A DNA stretch of 60,750 bases from Paenibacillus validus NBRC 15382 (GCF_004000985.1 NZ_BIMH01000032.1:1-60750); one strand, 5' to 3'. Shown: positions 30,001-41,261, numbered from the stretch's first letter. The notes: generated from the letters alone by a model not told the origin. Translations and numbers: made by a program.

Positions 30001-30714
30001 ATCATCTCGGAGATTGACGGCGTGGTTAAGGAAATTCGCGAAGCGAAAGACCGCCGCGAGATCGAAGTGCAGGGCGAAGCCGAATCCAAAACGTACGCGG
30101 TGCCGTACGGCTCTCGGATTCGCGTGACCGTGAACCAGAACGTGGAAGCCGGCGACGAGCTGACAGAAGGCTCCATCGACCCGAAAGAAATGCTGCGCAT
30201 CAAAGGGATTCGCGGTGTGCAAAACTATATCCTGCAAGAGGTTCAACGCGTTTACCGGAATCAAGGGGTAGAAATCAACGACAAGCACGTTGAGGTTATG
30301 ATCCGTCAGATGCTGCGCAAAATTCGCATCGTAGATGCCGGTAATACCACGCTGCTTCCAGGTTCGTTCGTCGATATTCATGAATATGAAGAAGCGAACA
30401 AGGTGGCGCTCTTTGCAGGCGAAGAACCGGCTGTAGCCAAACCCGTATTGCTCGGGATTACGAAAGCGTCGCTCGAAACCGACTCCTTCTTGTCGGCCGC
30501 ATCTTTCCAAGAGACGACTCGCGTACTTACGGACGCTGCCATCAAAGGGAAGGTCGACCAGTTGCTCGGCTTGAAAGAGAACGTCATTATCGGCAAACTG
30601 ATTCCGGCAGGTACGGGGATGAGCCGTTACCGCAATATTCGGATCACCGATCCGAATGCCGAGCCGGAGGATGAACAGACCGACGAGGCGCCGGAAGCAG
30701 TAACTGTTGAATAG
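27091..30714 (+). CDS. rpoC: RNA polymerase beta' subunit
   Basis: A 1207-residue subunit holding the catalytic magnesium. [12 protein letters not shown] (active-site aspartates) is at residues 447-458. The N-terminal zinc site is [19 protein letters not shown], a second zinc site is [13 protein letters not shown], and the trigger-loop region includes [20 protein letters not shown]. Start: TTG at 27091 after GGAGGAGGG; the ATG at 27073 overlaps that ribosome site. Both rpoB and rpoC use TTG. A 15-bp hairpin follows the stop. Confidence 0.97.
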   Translation: MIDVNNFEFMKIGLASPDKIRSWSRGEVKKPETINYRTLKPEKEGLFCEKIFGPTKDWECHCGKYKRVRYKGVVCDRCGVEVTRQKVRRERMGHIELAAPVSHIWYFKGIPSRMGLALDMSPRSLEEIIYFASYVVTDPGDTPLEKKQLLSEKEYRSYREKYGYAFQAGMGAEAVKKLLQDIDIEKEVDMLKEELKTAQGQRRNRAIKRLEVMEAFRNSKNMPEWMVLDVLPVIPPELRPMVQLDGGRFATSDLNDLYRRVINRNNRLKRLLDLGAPDIIVQNEKRMLQEAVDALIDNGRRGRPVTGPGNRPLKSLSHMLKGKQGRFRQNLLGKRVDYSGRSVIVVGPSLKMYQCGLPKEMALELFKPFVMKELVNKGLAHNIKSAKRKVERVSPEVWDVLEEVIKEHPVLLNRAPTLHRLGIQAFEPILVEGRAIKLHPLVCTAYNADFDGDQMAVHVPLSAEAQAEARVLMLASGNILNPKDGKPVVTPSQDMVLGSFYLTTENKNSKGSLTIIRTVAEAVSMYHRGDASLHARVAIPAKALGKTSFTPEQQEAILITTVGKIIFNEIYPKDFPYINEATKANLLNGVSDKYFVFEKGGDIRAKMEELPETKAVGKDYLGTIIAECFRRYHTTQTSIILDNIKQLGFTYSTRAGITIAVADVTVPTEKDQILAESDEKVKVVTNQYRRGLITDDERYDRVIAIWSKAKDEITDILMKSLDKYNSINMMVESKARGNKSQITQLGGMRGLMANPSGKIMELPIKSNFREGLTVLEYFISTHGARKGLADTALRTADSGYLTRRLVDVAQDVIVRDEDCGTDKGFMVSTIRDGKEIIEDLYDRIEGRYSFETVRHPQTGEILVSRNELIEASIADKIIAANVERIQIRSVLSCRSKHGVCKKCYGRNLATGQHVEIGEAVGIIAAQSIGEPGTQLTMRTFHTGGVAGDDITQGLPRIQELFEARNPKGQAIISEIDGVVKEIREAKDRREIEVQGEAESKTYAVPYGSRIRVTVNQNVEAGDELTEGSIDPKEMLRIKGIRGVQNYILQEVQRVYRNQGVEINDKHVEVMIRQMLRKIRIVDAGNTTLLPGSFVDIHEYEEANKVALFAGEEPAVAKPVLLGITKASLETDSFLSAASFQETTRVLTDAAIKGKVDQLLGLKENVIIGKLIPAGTGMSRYRNIRITDPNAEPEDEQTDEAPEAVTVE

Positions 30715-30730
30715 ATTATGAATCGAAATG

Positions 30731-30780
30731 CGCCGTTTGCTTTCTTGCCATCTGTAAAAATTGTGAGAAAGCGAGCGGCG
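30731..30780 (+). terminator. Hairpin after rpoC, probable terminator
   Basis: CGCCGTTTGCTTTCT (30731-30745) pairs with AGAAAGCGAGCGGCG (30766-30780) over 15 bases with two G-T pairs. The following ATTCTT is a poor U-tract, so termination may be partial. Confidence 0.6.
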
Positions 30781-30784
30781 ATTC

Positions 30785-30813
30785 TTGACACGATATAAGC
30801 GAAGTGCTAATAT
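30785..30813 (+). promoter_or_regulatory. Promoter of the L7Ae-like gene and the str operon
   Basis: A perfect TTGACA (30785-30790), 17-base spacer and TAATAT (30808-30813), immediately after the rpoC hairpin. It places the mRNA start near 30820, about 50 bases before the coding region. Confidence 0.78.
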
Positions 30814-30868
30814 ATCAAAGTGTGCCATTTTACATGCCTCGTCACCTGTAGTTCGGAGGGGATTCAAC

Positions 30869-31120
30869 CTGAGTCTCGATAAAGTAAAGCAGGCTGCGAA
30901 ATTGACAATAGGCACCAAGCAAGCGATGAAGCTGGTGGAGCTAGGAGAGGCCACGGAAGTTTTTATTGCTAAAGATGCAGATCCGCGGATCACGATAAAA
31001 ATGGTTAACCTCTGCAAGAAAATGGGGGTTAAAGTCACATACGTGGAATCCATGAATATGTTAGGTAAAGCGTGTGGCATCGAAGTAGGCGCCGCTATGG
31101 CGGCTGTAGTGAATGAATAA
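30869..31120 (+). CDS. ybxF: L7Ae-family kink-turn RNA-binding protein (YbxF type), CTG start
   Basis: An 83-residue L7Ae/L30e-fold protein that binds kink-turn RNA and associates with the ribosome in B. subtilis. The family signature is clear: TIGTKQAMKL near residue 13, EVFIAKDADPRIT near 31 and GKACGIEVGAA near 65. Start: GGAGGGG (30855-30861) is followed at seven bases by CTG at 30869, giving MSLDKVKQAAKL, which aligns with the B. subtilis start MSYDKVSQAK. No ATG, GTG or TTG is suitably placed; the only upstream in-frame TTG (30785) is the -35 box of the promoter. Thus a CTG initiation codon is inferred. Between rpoC and rpsL as in B. subtilis. Confidence 0.88.
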   Translation: MSLDKVKQAAKLTIGTKQAMKLVELGEATEVFIAKDADPRITIKMVNLCKKMGVKVTYVESMNMLGKACGIEVGAAMAAVVNE

Positions 31121-31127
31121 AGAGCCG

Positions 31128-31172
31128 ACGTTTTTGTTCGGGGAAATGCAACAAACTCCCGGGCAAAAACGT
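31128..31172 (+). other. Strong hairpin between the L7Ae-like gene and rpsL
   Basis: ACGTTTTTGTTCGGG (31128-31142) pairs with CCCGGGCAAAAACGT (31158-31172), 15 pairs with two G-T. There is no proper U-tract, so it may be an RNA processing or regulatory stem of the rpsL leader. Confidence 0.6.
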
Positions 31173-31252
31173 TTCCTATGTTCATTTACGATTCGCCTGG
31201 ATCTGTGGGCTTGAAAAACGGAAGAACATTCATTTTGAAGGAGGTGGCCACA

Positions 31253-31672
31253 ATGCCAACAATTAACCAGCTCGTTCGTAAAGGACGCCAAGCGAAAGTA
31301 GTTAAATCCAAATCCCCAGCTCTTCAAAGAGGCTTCAACGCTTTGAAAAGAGAGCAAACGGATATCAGCTCCCCTCAAAAACGCGGTGTATGTACTCGTG
31401 TAGGTACAATGACACCGAAAAAACCGAACTCCGCTCTTCGTAAATATGCGCGTGTTCGTTTGACTAACCGTGTTGAGGTAACAGCTTACATCCCGGGTAT
31501 CGGACACAACCTGCAAGAGCACAGCGTCGTTCTGATCCGCGGCGGTCGGGTAAAAGACCTTCCAGGGGTACGTTACCACATCGTTCGCGGCGCGCTCGAT
31601 ACTGCAGGCGTGAACAACCGTAAGCAAGCTCGTTCCAAGTACGGCGCGAAACGCCCGAAAGTGAAAAAGTAA
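31253..31672 (+). CDS. rpsL: 30S ribosomal protein S12
   Basis: A 139-residue decoding-site protein. It carries [11 protein letters not shown] and [11 protein letters not shown], with lysines at the two places where substitutions give streptomycin resistance, so the sequence is of the sensitive type. Start ATG at 31253 after GAAGGAGGTGG; the frame is open from 31178 but that part passes before the ribosome site. First gene of rpsL-rpsG-fusA-tuf. Confidence 0.97.
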   Translation: MPTINQLVRKGRQAKVVKSKSPALQRGFNALKREQTDISSPQKRGVCTRVGTMTPKKPNSALRKYARVRLTNRVEVTAYIPGIGHNLQEHSVVLIRGGRVKDLPGVRYHIVRGALDTAGVNNRKQARSKYGAKRPKVKK

Positions 31673-31721
31673 TTTTTTATTTTAAAAAATCGAATGCACT
31701 TTTTGAGAAAGGGGGATAACT

Positions 31722-32192
31722 ATGCCTCGTAAAGGTCCAGTTACTCGCAGAGACGTATTGCCAGATCCGGTATACAACAGCAAATTGGTTACTCGTTTGA
31801 TCAACCGCATCATGATTGACGGTAAAAGAGGAGTAGCACAATCTATTCTGTACAATGCCTTCAATCTGATTCAAGAGCGTACAGGTAAAGATCCGATGGA
31901 AGTGTTTGAACAAGCCATCAAGAACATCATGCCTGTCCTCGAAGTCAAAGCTCGCCGTGTGGGGGGCGCCAACTATCAAGTTCCGATCGAAGTTCGTCCG
32001 GAGCGCCGCTCCACTTTGGGACTTCGTTGGCTCGTCAACTACTCCCGTCTTCGCGGTGAGAAGACGATGGAAGAAAGATTGGCTGCCGAAATCATGGATG
32101 CCAGCAACAACACTGGTGCTTCCGTGAAAAAACGTGAAGATACGCACAAAATGGCTGAAGCCAACAAAGCGTTCGCACACTATCGTTGGTAA
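31722..32192 (+). CDS. rpsG: 30S ribosomal protein S7
   Basis: A 156-residue primary 16S rRNA-binding protein of the 30S head. Family signature [20 protein letters not shown] at residues 9-28 and the [16 protein letters not shown] loop near 80 are present. ATG at 31722 with AGAAAGGGGG. In E. coli S7 controls the str operon; no matching site is evident here. Confidence 0.97.
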   Translation: MPRKGPVTRRDVLPDPVYNSKLVTRLINRIMIDGKRGVAQSILYNAFNLIQERTGKDPMEVFEQAIKNIMPVLEVKARRVGGANYQVPIEVRPERRSTLGLRWLVNYSRLRGEKTMEERLAAEIMDASNNTGASVKKREDTHKMAEANKAFAHYRW

Positions 32193-32227
32193 AATACAAT
32201 TCCTATTTTTAGGAAGGAGACAACCTG

Positions 32228-34303
32228 ATGGCTAGACAGTTCTCCTTGAAAGATACGCGTAACATCGGGATTATGGCGCATATCGATGCTGGTAAGACGA
32301 CTACAACTGAGCGTATCTTGTTCTATACAGGCCGCGTGCACAAAATCGGTGAAGTTCACGAAGGTGCAGCTACGATGGACTGGATGGAGCAAGAGCAAGA
32401 GCGCGGAATCACGATTACTTCCGCTGCTACAACAGCTCAATGGAAAGATCACCGCATCAATATTATCGACACCCCGGGACACGTTGACTTCACAGTTGAG
32501 GTTGAGCGTTCCCTCCGCGTATTGGACGGAGCAGTAGGCGTATTCAGTGCCAAAGAAGGCGTTGAGCCGCAATCGGAAACCGTTTGGAGACAAGCGGACC
32601 GTTATGGTGTTCCACGGATTGCTTATGTCAATAAAATGGACATCATCGGCGCAGACTTCTTGCAAGTTATCGAATCGATGCGCGCGAAGCTTGGTGCGAA
32701 CGCAGTGGCTATCCAACTGCCGATCGGTGCCGAGAATGATTTCAAAGGCGTTATCGATTTGATCGAGCGTAGAGCCTATGTGTACAAAGACGATTTGGGT
32801 AAAGATCCTATTGAGTCTGATGTACCTGCGGAATACGCAGATAAAGTCGAGGAGCTTCGCTCTGAGCTTGTCGAGAAAGTTGCAGAACTGGACGAAGAGC
32901 TCATGATGAAATACCTCGAAGGCGAAGAGCTGACGATCGAAGAAATTAAAGGTGCATTGCGCAAAGGCGTTTGTTCCGTTAGTATCTTCCCGGTCATCTG
33001 CGGCTCGTCTTACCGTAACAAAGGCGTTCAAATGATGCTGGATGCAGTTATTGATTACCTGCCGTCTCCACTCGATGTACCGGACATCAAAGGTACGCTG
33101 GACGACGGTACGGAAGTTGTTCGCAAATCCTCTGACGATCAACCGTTTGCGGCACTTGCGTTCAAAATCATGACGGATCCGTTTGTCGGTAAATTGACGT
33201 TCTTCCGCGTATATTCCGGTGTATTGAACTCCGGTTCCTACGTATTGAACGCAACGAAAGGCAAACGTGAACGGATCGGCCGTATTCTCCAAATGCACGC
33301 GAACAGCCGCCAAGAGATCAGCGAAGTTTACTCCGGTGATATCGCAGCTGCCGTTGGCTTGAAGGATACCGTTACCGGCGATACGCTGTGTGATGAGAAA
33401 AACCCGGTCGTTCTCGAATCCATGAACTTCCCAGAGCCGGTTATCCAGCTCGCAGTTGAGCCGAAAACAAAAGCCGACCAAGATAAAATGGGCGTTGCTT
33501 TGGCCAAGCTCTCCGAGGAAGATCCGACTTTCCGCGCACACACGGACGAAGAAACAGGCCAAACGATTATCTCCGGTATGGGTGAGCTTCACCTTGAGAT
33601 TATCGTTGACCGTATGCTTCGCGAGTTCAAGGTAGAAACTAACGTGGGTAAACCGCAGGTTGCTTACCGTGAAACGTTCCGTCAACCGGCTAGAGTCGAA
33701 GGCAAGTTCGTTCGCCAATCCGGTGGCCGTGGTCAATACGGACATTGTTGGGTGGAGTTCGAACCGCTTGAGCCGGGAACTGGCTTCCAGTTCGAAAGCA
33801 AAATCGTGGGTGGATCGATTCCTAAGGAATTCGTTGCTCCGATCCAAGCGGGTATTGAAGAGTCTATGAAAAACGGCGTATACGCAGGCTTCCCGCTTGT
33901 GGATATCAAAGCTACCGTCGTTGACGGATCTTACCATGACGTCGACTCCTCGGAGATGGCGTTTAAGATTGCCGGTTCGATGGCACTTAAAGCAGCGGCT
34001 GAGAAGTGTAAACCGGTATTGCTTGAGCCGATCATGAAAGTCGAAGTTACCGTTCCGGAAGAGTACATGGGCGACGTTATGGGCGACCTGAACTCCCGCC
34101 GCGGACGTATCGAAGGTATGGATGCGCGTTTCGGCGCACAAATCATTCGTGCCAAGGTGCCTTTGTCCGAAATGTTCGGTTACTCCACAACTTTGCGTTC
34201 CCGTACGCAAGGCCGTGGCGTATACTCGATGGAAATCTCGCACTATGAAGAAGTACCTAAGTCGATTGCGGAAGAAATCGTCGCAAAAAACAAAGGTGCC
34301 TAA
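32228..34303 (+). CDS. fusA: Translation elongation factor G
   Basis: A 691-residue GTPase that drives tRNA-mRNA translocation. G-domain motifs: [15 protein letters not shown] (P-loop, 17-31), [18 protein letters not shown] (switch), DTPGHVDF and NKMD. Domains II-V follow, with GMGELHLEI in domain III and RRGRIEGM near the C-terminus. ATG at 32228 after AGGAAGGAGA. Followed by tuf after 34 bases. Confidence 0.98.
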   Translation: MARQFSLKDTRNIGIMAHIDAGKTTTTERILFYTGRVHKIGEVHEGAATMDWMEQEQERGITITSAATTAQWKDHRINIIDTPGHVDFTVEVERSLRVLDGAVGVFSAKEGVEPQSETVWRQADRYGVPRIAYVNKMDIIGADFLQVIESMRAKLGANAVAIQLPIGAENDFKGVIDLIERRAYVYKDDLGKDPIESDVPAEYADKVEELRSELVEKVAELDEELMMKYLEGEELTIEEIKGALRKGVCSVSIFPVICGSSYRNKGVQMMLDAVIDYLPSPLDVPDIKGTLDDGTEVVRKSSDDQPFAALAFKIMTDPFVGKLTFFRVYSGVLNSGSYVLNATKGKRERIGRILQMHANSRQEISEVYSGDIAAAVGLKDTVTGDTLCDEKNPVVLESMNFPEPVIQLAVEPKTKADQDKMGVALAKLSEEDPTFRAHTDEETGQTIISGMGELHLEIIVDRMLREFKVETNVGKPQVAYRETFRQPARVEGKFVRQSGGRGQYGHCWVEFEPLEPGTGFQFESKIVGGSIPKEFVAPIQAGIEESMKNGVYAGFPLVDIKATVVDGSYHDVDSSEMAFKIAGSMALKAAAEKCKPVLLEPIMKVEVTVPEEYMGDVMGDLNSRRGRIEGMDARFGAQIIRAKVPLSEMFGYSTTLRSRTQGRGVYSMEISHYEEVPKSIAEEIVAKNKGA

Positions 34304-34337
34304 TATAAATCCCATTATCTAAGGAGGCAATCCACTC

Positions 34338-35528
34338 ATGGCAAAAGCGAAATTTGAACGCAATAAGCCGCACGTTAACATTGGTACGATCGGTCACGTT
34401 GACCATGGTAAAACAACGTTGACAGCGGCAATCACAACTGTATTGTCGAAAAAATACGGCGGTGCCGCTGTAGCATTTGACCAAATCGATAAAGCTCCAG
34501 AAGAGCGCGAGCGCGGTATCACGATCTCCACTGCGCACGTTGAATATGAAACGCCTAACCGCCACTACGCACACGTAGACTGCCCAGGCCACGCCGACTA
34601 TGTTAAAAACATGATCACCGGCGCAGCGCAAATGGACGGCGCGATCCTGGTTGTATCCGCAGCTGACGGCCCTATGCCGCAAACTCGCGAGCACATCCTG
34701 TTGTCCCGCCAAGTAGGCGTGCCTTACATCGTCGTATTCTTGAACAAATGCGACATGGTTGAAGACGAAGAGTTGCTTGAACTGGTTGAAATGGAAGTTC
34801 GCGACCTTCTTAACGAGTATGAGTTCCCTGGCGACGACACTCCGATCGTTCGCGGCGCAGCTCGTGAAGCTCTTCAAAACCCAGACGGTCCTTGGGCTGA
34901 CAAAATCGTTGAGCTGTTCGAGCACATCGACACTTACATCCCAACGCCTGAGCGCGATACAGACAAGCCTTTCCTGATGCCGGTAGAGGACGTGTTCACG
35001 ATCACTGGTCGTGGTACCGTTGCTACAGGTCGTGTAGAGCGCGGTGTAATTAAAGTCGGCGATGAGGTCGAAATCATCGGTCTTCAAGAAGACACTCGCA
35101 AATCCGTTGTTACGGGCGTAGAGATGTTCCGTAAATTGCTTGATTCCGCACAAGCTGGCGACAACGTTGGCGCATTGCTTCGCGGTGTAGACCGTAAAGA
35201 TATCGAGCGTGGTCAAGTATTGGCTAAACCGGGTTCGGTTAAGCCTCACACGAACTTCACGGCTCAAATCTACGTTCTGACTAAAGAAGAGGGTGGCCGT
35301 CACAAGCCTTTCTTCACAGGTTACCGTCCGCAGTTCTACTTCCGTACAACTGACGTTACGGGTATCATCAACTTGCCGGAAGGCACAGAGATGGTTATGC
35401 CTGGCGACAACATCACGGTAACGGTTGAGCTGATCTCGCCAATCGCTATCGAAGAAGGTACTCGCTTCGCAATTCGCGAAGGCGGCCGTACAGTTGGCGC
35501 CGGTGCCGTTGCTTCCATCCAAAAATAA
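34338..35528 (+). CDS. tuf: Translation elongation factor Tu
   Basis: A 396-residue GTPase that delivers aminoacyl-tRNA to the ribosome. [10 protein letters not shown] (19-28), DCPGHADY (82-89) and NKCDMV (137-142) form the GTP site; the C-terminal barrels end in [15 protein letters not shown] at 34338 with TAAGGAGGC. Last gene of the str operon; a terminator follows. Codon use is strongly biased, as expected for a very highly expressed gene. Confidence 0.98.
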   Translation: MAKAKFERNKPHVNIGTIGHVDHGKTTLTAAITTVLSKKYGGAAVAFDQIDKAPEERERGITISTAHVEYETPNRHYAHVDCPGHADYVKNMITGAAQMDGAILVVSAADGPMPQTREHILLSRQVGVPYIVVFLNKCDMVEDEELLELVEMEVRDLLNEYEFPGDDTPIVRGAAREALQNPDGPWADKIVELFEHIDTYIPTPERDTDKPFLMPVEDVFTITGRGTVATGRVERGVIKVGDEVEIIGLQEDTRKSVVTGVEMFRKLLDSAQAGDNVGALLRGVDRKDIERGQVLAKPGSVKPHTNFTAQIYVLTKEEGGRHKPFFTGYRPQFYFRTTDVTGIINLPEGTEMVMPGDNITVTVELISPIAIEEGTRFAIREGGRTVGAGAVASIQK

Positions 35529-35539
35529 TTGCAGTTTCC

Positions 35540-35579
35540 AATCCCTTCATCTAAATAGATGAAGGGATTATTTATTTTT
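35540..35579 (+). terminator. Terminator after tuf
   Basis: AATCCCTTCATCT (35540-35552) pairs perfectly with AGATGAAGGGATT (35557-35569) around AAAT, followed by ATTTATTTTT. Confidence 0.88.
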
Positions 35580-35600
35580 AGGCAAAAGTCGCTTTTCTTC

Positions 35601-35629
35601 TTGCTTTTTGTTTCAATATTTAATATAAT
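35601..35629 (+). promoter_or_regulatory. Promoter of the S10-spc-alpha operon
   Basis: TTGCTT (35601-35606), 17-base spacer, TATAAT (35624-35629). The leader to rpsJ is about 130 bases and contains CACACCCGGC and GGGGCGGTC segments that may pair; I cannot assign a known leader class. Confidence 0.72.
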
Positions 35630-35698
35630 AGTGAACGTTGGTCTGTGACGTTGCGATGATGTGAGAGGTTGCTGACACACCCGGCTCCTTTGCCATAG

Positions 35699-36076
<378 letters not shown>

Positions 36077-36127
36077 TATACACATTGTGGATAAACTTAA
36101 AGCAAGAGAGGAAAAGAGGTGTCAACG

Positions 36128-36754
36128 ATGACTAAAGGTATCTTAGGTAAGAAACTTGGGATGACTCAAGTGTTTACTCCCGAAGGATTGGTTGTACCGG
36201 TTACCGTAATCCAGGCAGGTCCTTGCACCGTGCTGCAAAAGAAAGATGCGGAGAATGACGGTTACGAAGCCATCCAAATCGGTTTTGAAGAGAAGAAAGA
36301 ACACAGAGCGAATAAACCGGAGTTGGGCCATGCGAAGAAAGCTGGAGCAACACCTAAGCGCTACATTAAAGAGATTCGCGGTATTGAGATTGCTGGTTAT
36401 GAAGTTGGCCAGGAAATCAAAGCCGATCTATTCTCCGAAGGCGAATTCGTTGATGTAACTGGAACATCCAAAGGTAAAGGGTTCCAAGGTAATATCAAAA
36501 GACATAACCAATCCAGAGGTCCAATGGCTCACGGTTCCCGTTATCACCGCGGTCCTGGTTCCATGGGTTCGATCCAAGCTAACCGTGTTCCGAAGGGTAA
36601 AAACCTGCCAGGACATATGGGTACGGAAACTGTAACTATCCAGAAGCTTGAAGTGGTTAAAGTCGATGCTGAGCGTAACGTGCTCTTGATTAAAGGCTCC
36701 ATTCCGGGTCCTAAAAATAGCTTCGTAACCGTTAAATCTACGGTGAAGAAGTAA
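36128..36754 (+). CDS. rplC: 50S ribosomal protein L3
   Basis: A 208-residue protein reaching toward the peptidyl-transferase centre. [16 protein letters not shown] opens the protein and the long loop [18 protein letters not shown] is intact. Start ATG at 36128, six bases after GAGGTG; GTG at 36119 lies within that site. Confidence 0.97.
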   Translation: MTKGILGKKLGMTQVFTPEGLVVPVTVIQAGPCTVLQKKDAENDGYEAIQIGFEEKKEHRANKPELGHAKKAGATPKRYIKEIRGIEIAGYEVGQEIKADLFSEGEFVDVTGTSKGKGFQGNIKRHNQSRGPMAHGSRYHRGPGSMGSIQANRVPKGKNLPGHMGTETVTIQKLEVVKVDAERNVLLIKGSIPGPKNSFVTVKSTVKK

Positions 36755-36778
36755 GAAAGCAAGAAAGGAGGATAACAA

Positions 36779-37402
36779 ATGCCAAAAGTAGCAGTATTTA
36801 ATGTTAGTGGTTCGCAAGTTGGCGAATTGGAATTGGCGGATAGCGTGTTTGGTATCGAACCGCATGCTTACGCGTTAAACCAGGCGGTGCTTTTGCAACG
36901 CGCTTCGCTTCGCATGGGAACTCATAAAGTTAAAGGGCGTTCCGAAGTTCGCGGCGGCGGTCGTAAGCCTTGGAAACAAAAAGGTACGGGTCGTGCGCGT
37001 CAAGGTAGTATCCGCTCTCCGCAATGGAAAGGCGGCGGCGTCGTTTTCGGACCGACACCTCGCAGCTATTCGTTCAAATTGCCAAAGAAAGTACGTCGCT
37101 TGGCGATTAAATCCGCGTTGTCTTCCAAGGTGCTGGCAAGTGAGATTATCGTATTGGATCAGCTTCAATTGGCAGCTCCAAAAACGAAAGATTTCGCAGC
37201 GATCTTGAACAACTTGAAAGTAGAACGTAAGGCTTTGGTCGTAACGGCAGCTTATGACGAGAACGTAGCGTTGTCCGCGCGTAATATCCCAGGCGTGAAG
37301 TTTGTCGCGGCTGAAGGTATTAATGTGCTTGACGTTATGGTGTACGACAAGCTGATCATTACGAAAGATGCGGTGCAAAAAGTAGAGGAGGTGTTTGCGT
37401 AA
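36779..37402 (+). CDS. rplD: 50S ribosomal protein L4
   Basis: A 207-residue protein lining the exit tunnel. The extended loop [20 protein letters not shown] (residues 52-71), where erythromycin-resistance changes occur in other bacteria, is of standard sequence. ATG at 36779 after AAAGGAGGA. Its stop overlaps the rplW start by one base (TAATG), implying coupling. Confidence 0.97.
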   Translation: MPKVAVFNVSGSQVGELELADSVFGIEPHAYALNQAVLLQRASLRMGTHKVKGRSEVRGGGRKPWKQKGTGRARQGSIRSPQWKGGGVVFGPTPRSYSFKLPKKVRRLAIKSALSSKVLASEIIVLDQLQLAAPKTKDFAAILNNLKVERKALVVTAAYDENVALSARNIPGVKFVAAEGINVLDVMVYDKLIITKDAVQKVEEVFA

Positions 37403-37692
37403 TGAAAAACCCTCGCGATATTATTAAGCGCCCGATCATTACTGAACGTACCAGCGAAATGATGGCTGAGAAGAAATATGTGTTCGAGGTTGATATCCGT
37501 TCCAACAAAACGGAAGTCAAACAAGCGATCGAGCAAATTTTCAAAGTGAAAGTAACCAATGTAAATACATTGAGAATGCCGGCTAAGCCTAAGCGTTACG
37601 GTCGTTACTCCGGATATACGTCCGAGTGGAAAAAAGCGATAGTTACTCTTACGCCAGACAGCAAAGAACTCGAATTTTTCGAGTCCGTCTAA
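37402..37692 (+). CDS. rplW: 50S ribosomal protein L23
   Basis: A 96-residue protein at the tunnel exit and docking site for trigger factor and SRP. Typical [15 protein letters not shown] start and [17 protein letters not shown] segment. The ATG at 37402 uses the last base of the rplD stop; ribosome site GAGGAGG inside rplD. Confidence 0.97.
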   Translation: MKNPRDIIKRPIITERTSEMMAEKKYVFEVDIRSNKTEVKQAIEQIFKVKVTNVNTLRMPAKPKRYGRYSGYTSEWKKAIVTLTPDSKELEFFESV

Positions 37693-37724
37693 AGCATAAT
37701 TTTTGAAGTAAGGAGGGAATCCAC

Positions 37725-38555
37725 GTGCCAATCAAAAAATATAAGCCTACGTCCCCGGCCAGACGTGCGATGTCGGTTTTGACATTCGAAGAAATCACAA
37801 CATCGACGCCGGAGAAATCGCTTTTGGCTCCTCTGAGCAAAAAAGCGGGTCGTAACAACCAAGGTAAAATTACGGTTCGTCACCAAGGCGGCGGACATAA
37901 GCGTAAATACCGCATTATCGATTTCAAACGGAATAAAGATGGAATACCCGGTCGCGTTGCTACAATCGAGTATGATCCGAACCGTTCCGCTAACATCGCG
38001 CTGATCCATTACGTGGATGGCGAAAAACGCTACATCATCGCTCCTAAAGGCTTGAAAGTGGGCGACCAAGTCGTATCCGGTCCGGATGCAGACATCAAAG
38101 TAGGTAACGCGCTTCCGCTCGAGAATATCCCGGTCGGTACGGTTATCCACAATATTGAGTTGAAACCTGGCAAAGGCGGCCAATTGGTTCGCGCTGCTGG
38201 TACAGAAGCTCAGTTGCTCGGTAAAGAAGATCAATACGTAACGATTCGTTTGTCTTCCGGCGAAATGAGAAAAATCCTCAAAGTTTGCCGCGCAACGGTC
38301 GGTTCCGTAGGTAACGAAGATTACGAACTTGTCAAAATCGGTAAAGCAGGACGTTCCCGTTGGCTCGGTCAAAGACCGGAAGTTCGCGGTTCCGTCATGA
38401 ACCCGAACGATCACCCGCACGGTGGTGGTGAAGGTCGCTCCCCGATCGGTCGTAAATCTCCAATGTCTCCATGGGGCAAACCGACGCTCGGATACAAAAC
38501 ACGGAAGAAAAACAAAGCTTCCAACCAATACATTGTACGTCGCCGTACGAAGTAA
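37725..38555 (+). CDS. rplB: 50S ribosomal protein L2
   Basis: A 276-residue primary 23S rRNA-binding protein near the peptidyl-transferase centre. The RNA-binding barrel includes [19 protein letters not shown], and the C-terminus has the conserved [22 protein letters not shown] at 37725 after AAGGAGGG. Confidence 0.98.
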   Translation: MPIKKYKPTSPARRAMSVLTFEEITTSTPEKSLLAPLSKKAGRNNQGKITVRHQGGGHKRKYRIIDFKRNKDGIPGRVATIEYDPNRSANIALIHYVDGEKRYIIAPKGLKVGDQVVSGPDADIKVGNALPLENIPVGTVIHNIELKPGKGGQLVRAAGTEAQLLGKEDQYVTIRLSSGEMRKILKVCRATVGSVGNEDYELVKIGKAGRSRWLGQRPEVRGSVMNPNDHPHGGGEGRSPIGRKSPMSPWGKPTLGYKTRKKNKASNQYIVRRRTK

Positions 38556-38594
38556 TAGACTTACCGTTTGGCTTAAAGAAGGGAGGAACGAAGC

Positions 38595-38873
38595 ATGGGT
38601 CGCAGTTTGAAAAAAGGGCCGTTTATCGATGGCTATCTTTTGAAGAAAGTGGAAGACATGAATGCAGCAACCAAGAAACAAGTGATCAAAACTTGGTCCC
38701 GCCGCTCCACTATTTTCCCGCAATTCATCGGACACACATTTGCCGTTTATGACGGTAGAAAGCATGTTCCGGTTTATGTAACGGAAGATATGGTAGGACA
38801 TAAGCTTGGTGAATTCGCGCCAACCCGTACGTACAAAGGTCACGACGACGATAAGAAAACGGGTAAACGCTAA
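38595..38873 (+). CDS. rpsS: 30S ribosomal protein S19
   Basis: A 92-residue head protein touching the A-site finger. Signature [18 protein letters not shown] and [10 protein letters not shown] near the C-terminus. ATG at 38595 after AGGGAGGA. Confidence 0.98.
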   Translation: MGRSLKKGPFIDGYLLKKVEDMNAATKKQVIKTWSRRSTIFPQFIGHTFAVYDGRKHVPVYVTEDMVGHKLGEFAPTRTYKGHDDDKKTGKR

Positions 38874-38921
38874 GATTGAACGTGACATAGATTCAGTTTG
38901 TGAACGAGAGGAGGTACATCC

Positions 38922-39257
38922 ATGCAACAAGCTAAAGCCATTGCAAGATACGTACGCATTGCTCCCCGTAAAGCTCAGCTCGTGGTTGACTTGATCCGCG
39001 GCAAGCAAGTGGGTGAAGCGATTGCAATTTTGCGTCATACGCCTAAGTCGGCATCTCCGATCATCGAGAAGCTGCTGAACTCGGCCGTTGCGAATGCGGA
39101 GCATAACTACTCCCTGGATCCTAACAGCCTGGTGATTTCCCAAGTGTTTGTCGATCAAGGACCGACTTTGAAGAGATTCCGTCCTCGCGCTATGGGTCGT
39201 GCGAGCCGCATCAATAAACGTACCAGCCACATTACATTAGTGGTATCTGAGAAATAA
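38922..39257 (+). CDS. rplV: 50S ribosomal protein L22
   Basis: A 111-residue protein whose beta-hairpin lines the exit tunnel. [20 protein letters not shown] is near the N-terminus and the tunnel hairpin is [23 protein letters not shown] at 38922 with GAGAGGAGGT. Thirteen bases before rpsC. Confidence 0.98.
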   Translation: MQQAKAIARYVRIAPRKAQLVVDLIRGKQVGEAIAILRHTPKSASPIIEKLLNSAVANAEHNYSLDPNSLVISQVFVDQGPTLKRFRPRAMGRASRINKRTSHITLVVSEK

Positions 39258-39270
39258 GGAGGGACAACGT

Positions 39271-39936
39271 GTGGGCCAAAAAGTAAACCCGGTAGGACTT
39301 AGAATCGGTATTATTCGCGATTGGGAGTCCAAATGGTATGCCGGCAAAGATTTCGGCGATTTGTTGATGGAAGACGTTAAAATTCGCGAATATTTGAAGC
39401 AAAAATTGAAAGAATCCGCCGTTTCCCGCATCGAAATCGAGCGTGCGGCTAACCGCGTGAACGTTACGATTCATACGGCGAAACCAGGTATGGTTATCGG
39501 TAAAGGCGGTTCCGAAGTAGAAGTGATCCGCGCCTACCTGTCCAAGCTGACGAACGGCAAGAAAGTACACATCAATATCAGTGAAGTAAAATCCCCTGAC
39601 CTGGATGCGATTCTGGTCGCTGAGAGCATTGCACAACAATTGGAGCGTCGCGTATCGTTCCGTCGTGCGTTGAAACAAGCGATTCAAAGATCGATGAGAT
39701 CCGGCGCTAAAGGGATTAAAACATCGGTTAGCGGTCGTTTGGGCGGAGCGGAAATCGCCAGAACGGAAGGCTACAGCGAAGGTACGGTGCCGCTGCACAC
39801 GCTGCGTGCGGACATCGACTACGGAACGGCTGAAGCTCACACCACGTACGGACGGATCGGCGTAAAAGTTTGGATCTATCGTGGCGAAGTTCTTCCAACG
39901 GCTAAGAAAAAGGCTGCTACGGAAGGAGGCAACTAA
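39271..39936 (+). CDS. rpsC: 30S ribosomal protein S3
   Basis: A 221-residue protein at the mRNA entry channel with an N-terminal region, a KH type II RNA-binding domain ([14 protein letters not shown] near 71-84) and a C-terminal domain ([17 protein letters not shown]). GTG at 39271 after AAGGAGGG. Only two bases separate it from rplP. Confidence 0.98.
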   Translation: MGQKVNPVGLRIGIIRDWESKWYAGKDFGDLLMEDVKIREYLKQKLKESAVSRIEIERAANRVNVTIHTAKPGMVIGKGGSEVEVIRAYLSKLTNGKKVHINISEVKSPDLDAILVAESIAQQLERRVSFRRALKQAIQRSMRSGAKGIKTSVSGRLGGAEIARTEGYSEGTVPLHTLRADIDYGTAEAHTTYGRIGVKVWIYRGEVLPTAKKKAATEGGN

Positions 39937-39938
39937 TC

Positions 39939-40373
39939 ATGTTAGTTCCTAAACGTGTAAAACACCGCAAAGAGCACCGCGGCAGCATGAGCGGTCGCGC
40001 AAAAGGCGGTCAGGAAGTACATTTCGGCGAATACGGTTTGCAAGCTGTGGAACCGGCTTGGGTAACCAACCGTCAAATCGAAGCTGCCCGTATCGCGATG
40101 ACTCGTTATATTAAGCGGGGCGGTAAAGTTTGGATCAAAATTTTCCCTTCCAAACCGATTACCCAAAAGCCGCTTGAAGTTCGGATGGGTAGCGGTAAAG
40201 GTAACGTAGAGAAATGGGTTGCAGTCGTAAAACCAGGTAAAGTTCTGTTCGAACTTGCCGGCGTTAGCGAAGAAATCGCCCGTGAAGCTATGCGTCTCGC
40301 CTCTCACAAGCTGCCGATCAAGACGAAGTTTGTGAAAAGAGAAGAACTGGGTGGTGAAGCAAATGAAAGCTAG
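39939..40373 (+). CDS. rplP: 50S ribosomal protein L16
   Basis: A 144-residue protein that helps position tRNA in the A site. Conserved features are [15 protein letters not shown] at the start and [19 protein letters not shown] in the middle. ATG at 39939 with GAAGGAGG inside rpsC. The last 11 bases overlap rpmC. Confidence 0.98.
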   Translation: MLVPKRVKHRKEHRGSMSGRAKGGQEVHFGEYGLQAVEPAWVTNRQIEAARIAMTRYIKRGGKVWIKIFPSKPITQKPLEVRMGSGKGNVEKWVAVVKPGKVLFELAGVSEEIAREAMRLASHKLPIKTKFVKREELGGEANES

Positions 40374-40563
40374 TGAATTTCGCAACTTAACCACTGCTGA
40401 GATCGAACAAAAGATTGCCGGATTTAAAGAGCAACTCTTTAACCTCCGTTTTCAACTGGCTACAGGTCAACTGGATAATCCCGTACAGATTCAAAAAGTA
40501 CGCAAAGAGATTGCTCGGGCAAAGACTGTTTTGCGTGAAAGAGAATTGGGAATCACTAGTTAA
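40363..40563 (+). CDS. rpmC: 50S ribosomal protein L29
   Basis: A 66-residue two-helix protein near the tunnel exit. It has [18 protein letters not shown] and [16 protein letters not shown]. Start ATG at 40363 after GGTGGTGA; GTG at 40351 would add four residues but lies in the ribosome site. Overlaps the end of rplP. Confidence 0.96.
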   Translation: MKASEFRNLTTAEIEQKIAGFKEQLFNLRFQLATGQLDNPVQIQKVRKEIARAKTVLRERELGITS

Positions 40564-40587
40564 TGAATTTGAGAGGAGGATCTCGCA

Positions 40588-40851
40588 ATGGCTGAACGCA
40601 ACGAGCGCAAAACGCAAGTGGGCAAAGTCGTGAGCGACAAAATGGATAAAACCATCGTTGTTGCTGTAGAAACTTACAAAAAACACGATTTGTATCACAA
40701 GCGCATTAAATATACGAAGAAGTTCAAAGCGCATGATGAGAACAACGAAGCTAAAATCGGCGATGTTGTAAAAATCATGGAAACTCGTCCGCTCTCCAAG
40801 GATAAACGTTGGAGATTGGTTGAAGTGGTTGAAAAAGCGGTTATCGTTTAA
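40588..40851 (+). CDS. rpsQ: 30S ribosomal protein S17
   Basis: An 87-residue OB-fold protein binding 16S rRNA early in assembly. Contains [16 protein letters not shown] and the [19 protein letters not shown]-terminal signature. ATG at 40588 with GAGAGGAGG. Confidence 0.98.
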   Translation: MAERNERKTQVGKVVSDKMDKTIVVAVETYKKHDLYHKRIKYTKKFKAHDENNEAKIGDVVKIMETRPLSKDKRWRLVEVVEKAVIV

Positions 40852-40892
40852 TATATGCATCTGGCATCAATTCCGGAAGGAGGGAATACACA

Positions 40893-41261
40893 ATGATTCA
40901 ACCATTTACTCGATTGAACGTAGCTGACAACTCTGGTGCGAAGTCGCTGATGTGTATCCGTGTGTTGGGTGGTACGGGTCGTCGTACAGCTAACATTGGC
41001 GATTTGATCATCTGCTCGGTGAAAGAAGCAACACCAGGCGGCGTTGTCAAAAAGGGTGACGTTGTTAAAGCTGTAGTGGTACGCACGAGACGCGGTGCTC
41101 GTCGTAAGGACGGATCCTACATCAGCTTTGACGAGAATGCAGCGGTTATCGTAAAAGAAGATAAGAGCCCGCGCGGCACACGTATCTTTGGACCGGTAGC
41201 TCGTGAACTTCGTGACAGAGACTTCATGAAAATCGTTTCTCTGGCGCCTGAAGTTATCTAA
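40893..41261 (+). CDS. rplN: 50S ribosomal protein L14
   Basis: A 122-residue protein at the subunit interface and the binding site of the silencing factor Rsf[18 protein letters not shown] at the start and the signature [14 protein letters not shown] near the end. ATG at 40893 after GGAAGGAGGG. A 94-base gap with two hairpin repeats follows. Confidence 0.98.
   Translation: MIQPFTRLNVADNSGAKSLMCIRVLGGTGRRTANIGDLIICSVKEATPGGVVKKGDVVKAVVVRTRRGARRKDGSYISFDENAAVIVKEDKSPRGTRIFGPVARELRDRDFMKIVSLAPEVI

Noticed and set aside
28627..31185. Very long open frame (over 800 codons) on the minus strand opposite rpoC and the L7Ae-like gene
   Set aside because: It mirrors the biased codons of rpoC, has no ribosome site or recognisable domain, and ends where the sense genes end; an antisense shadow.
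32180..34315. Minus-strand frame of about 710 codons opposite fusA
   Set aside because: Antisense shadow of a highly expressed gene with strong codon bias; cysteine/phenylalanine/arginine-rich translation without family features.
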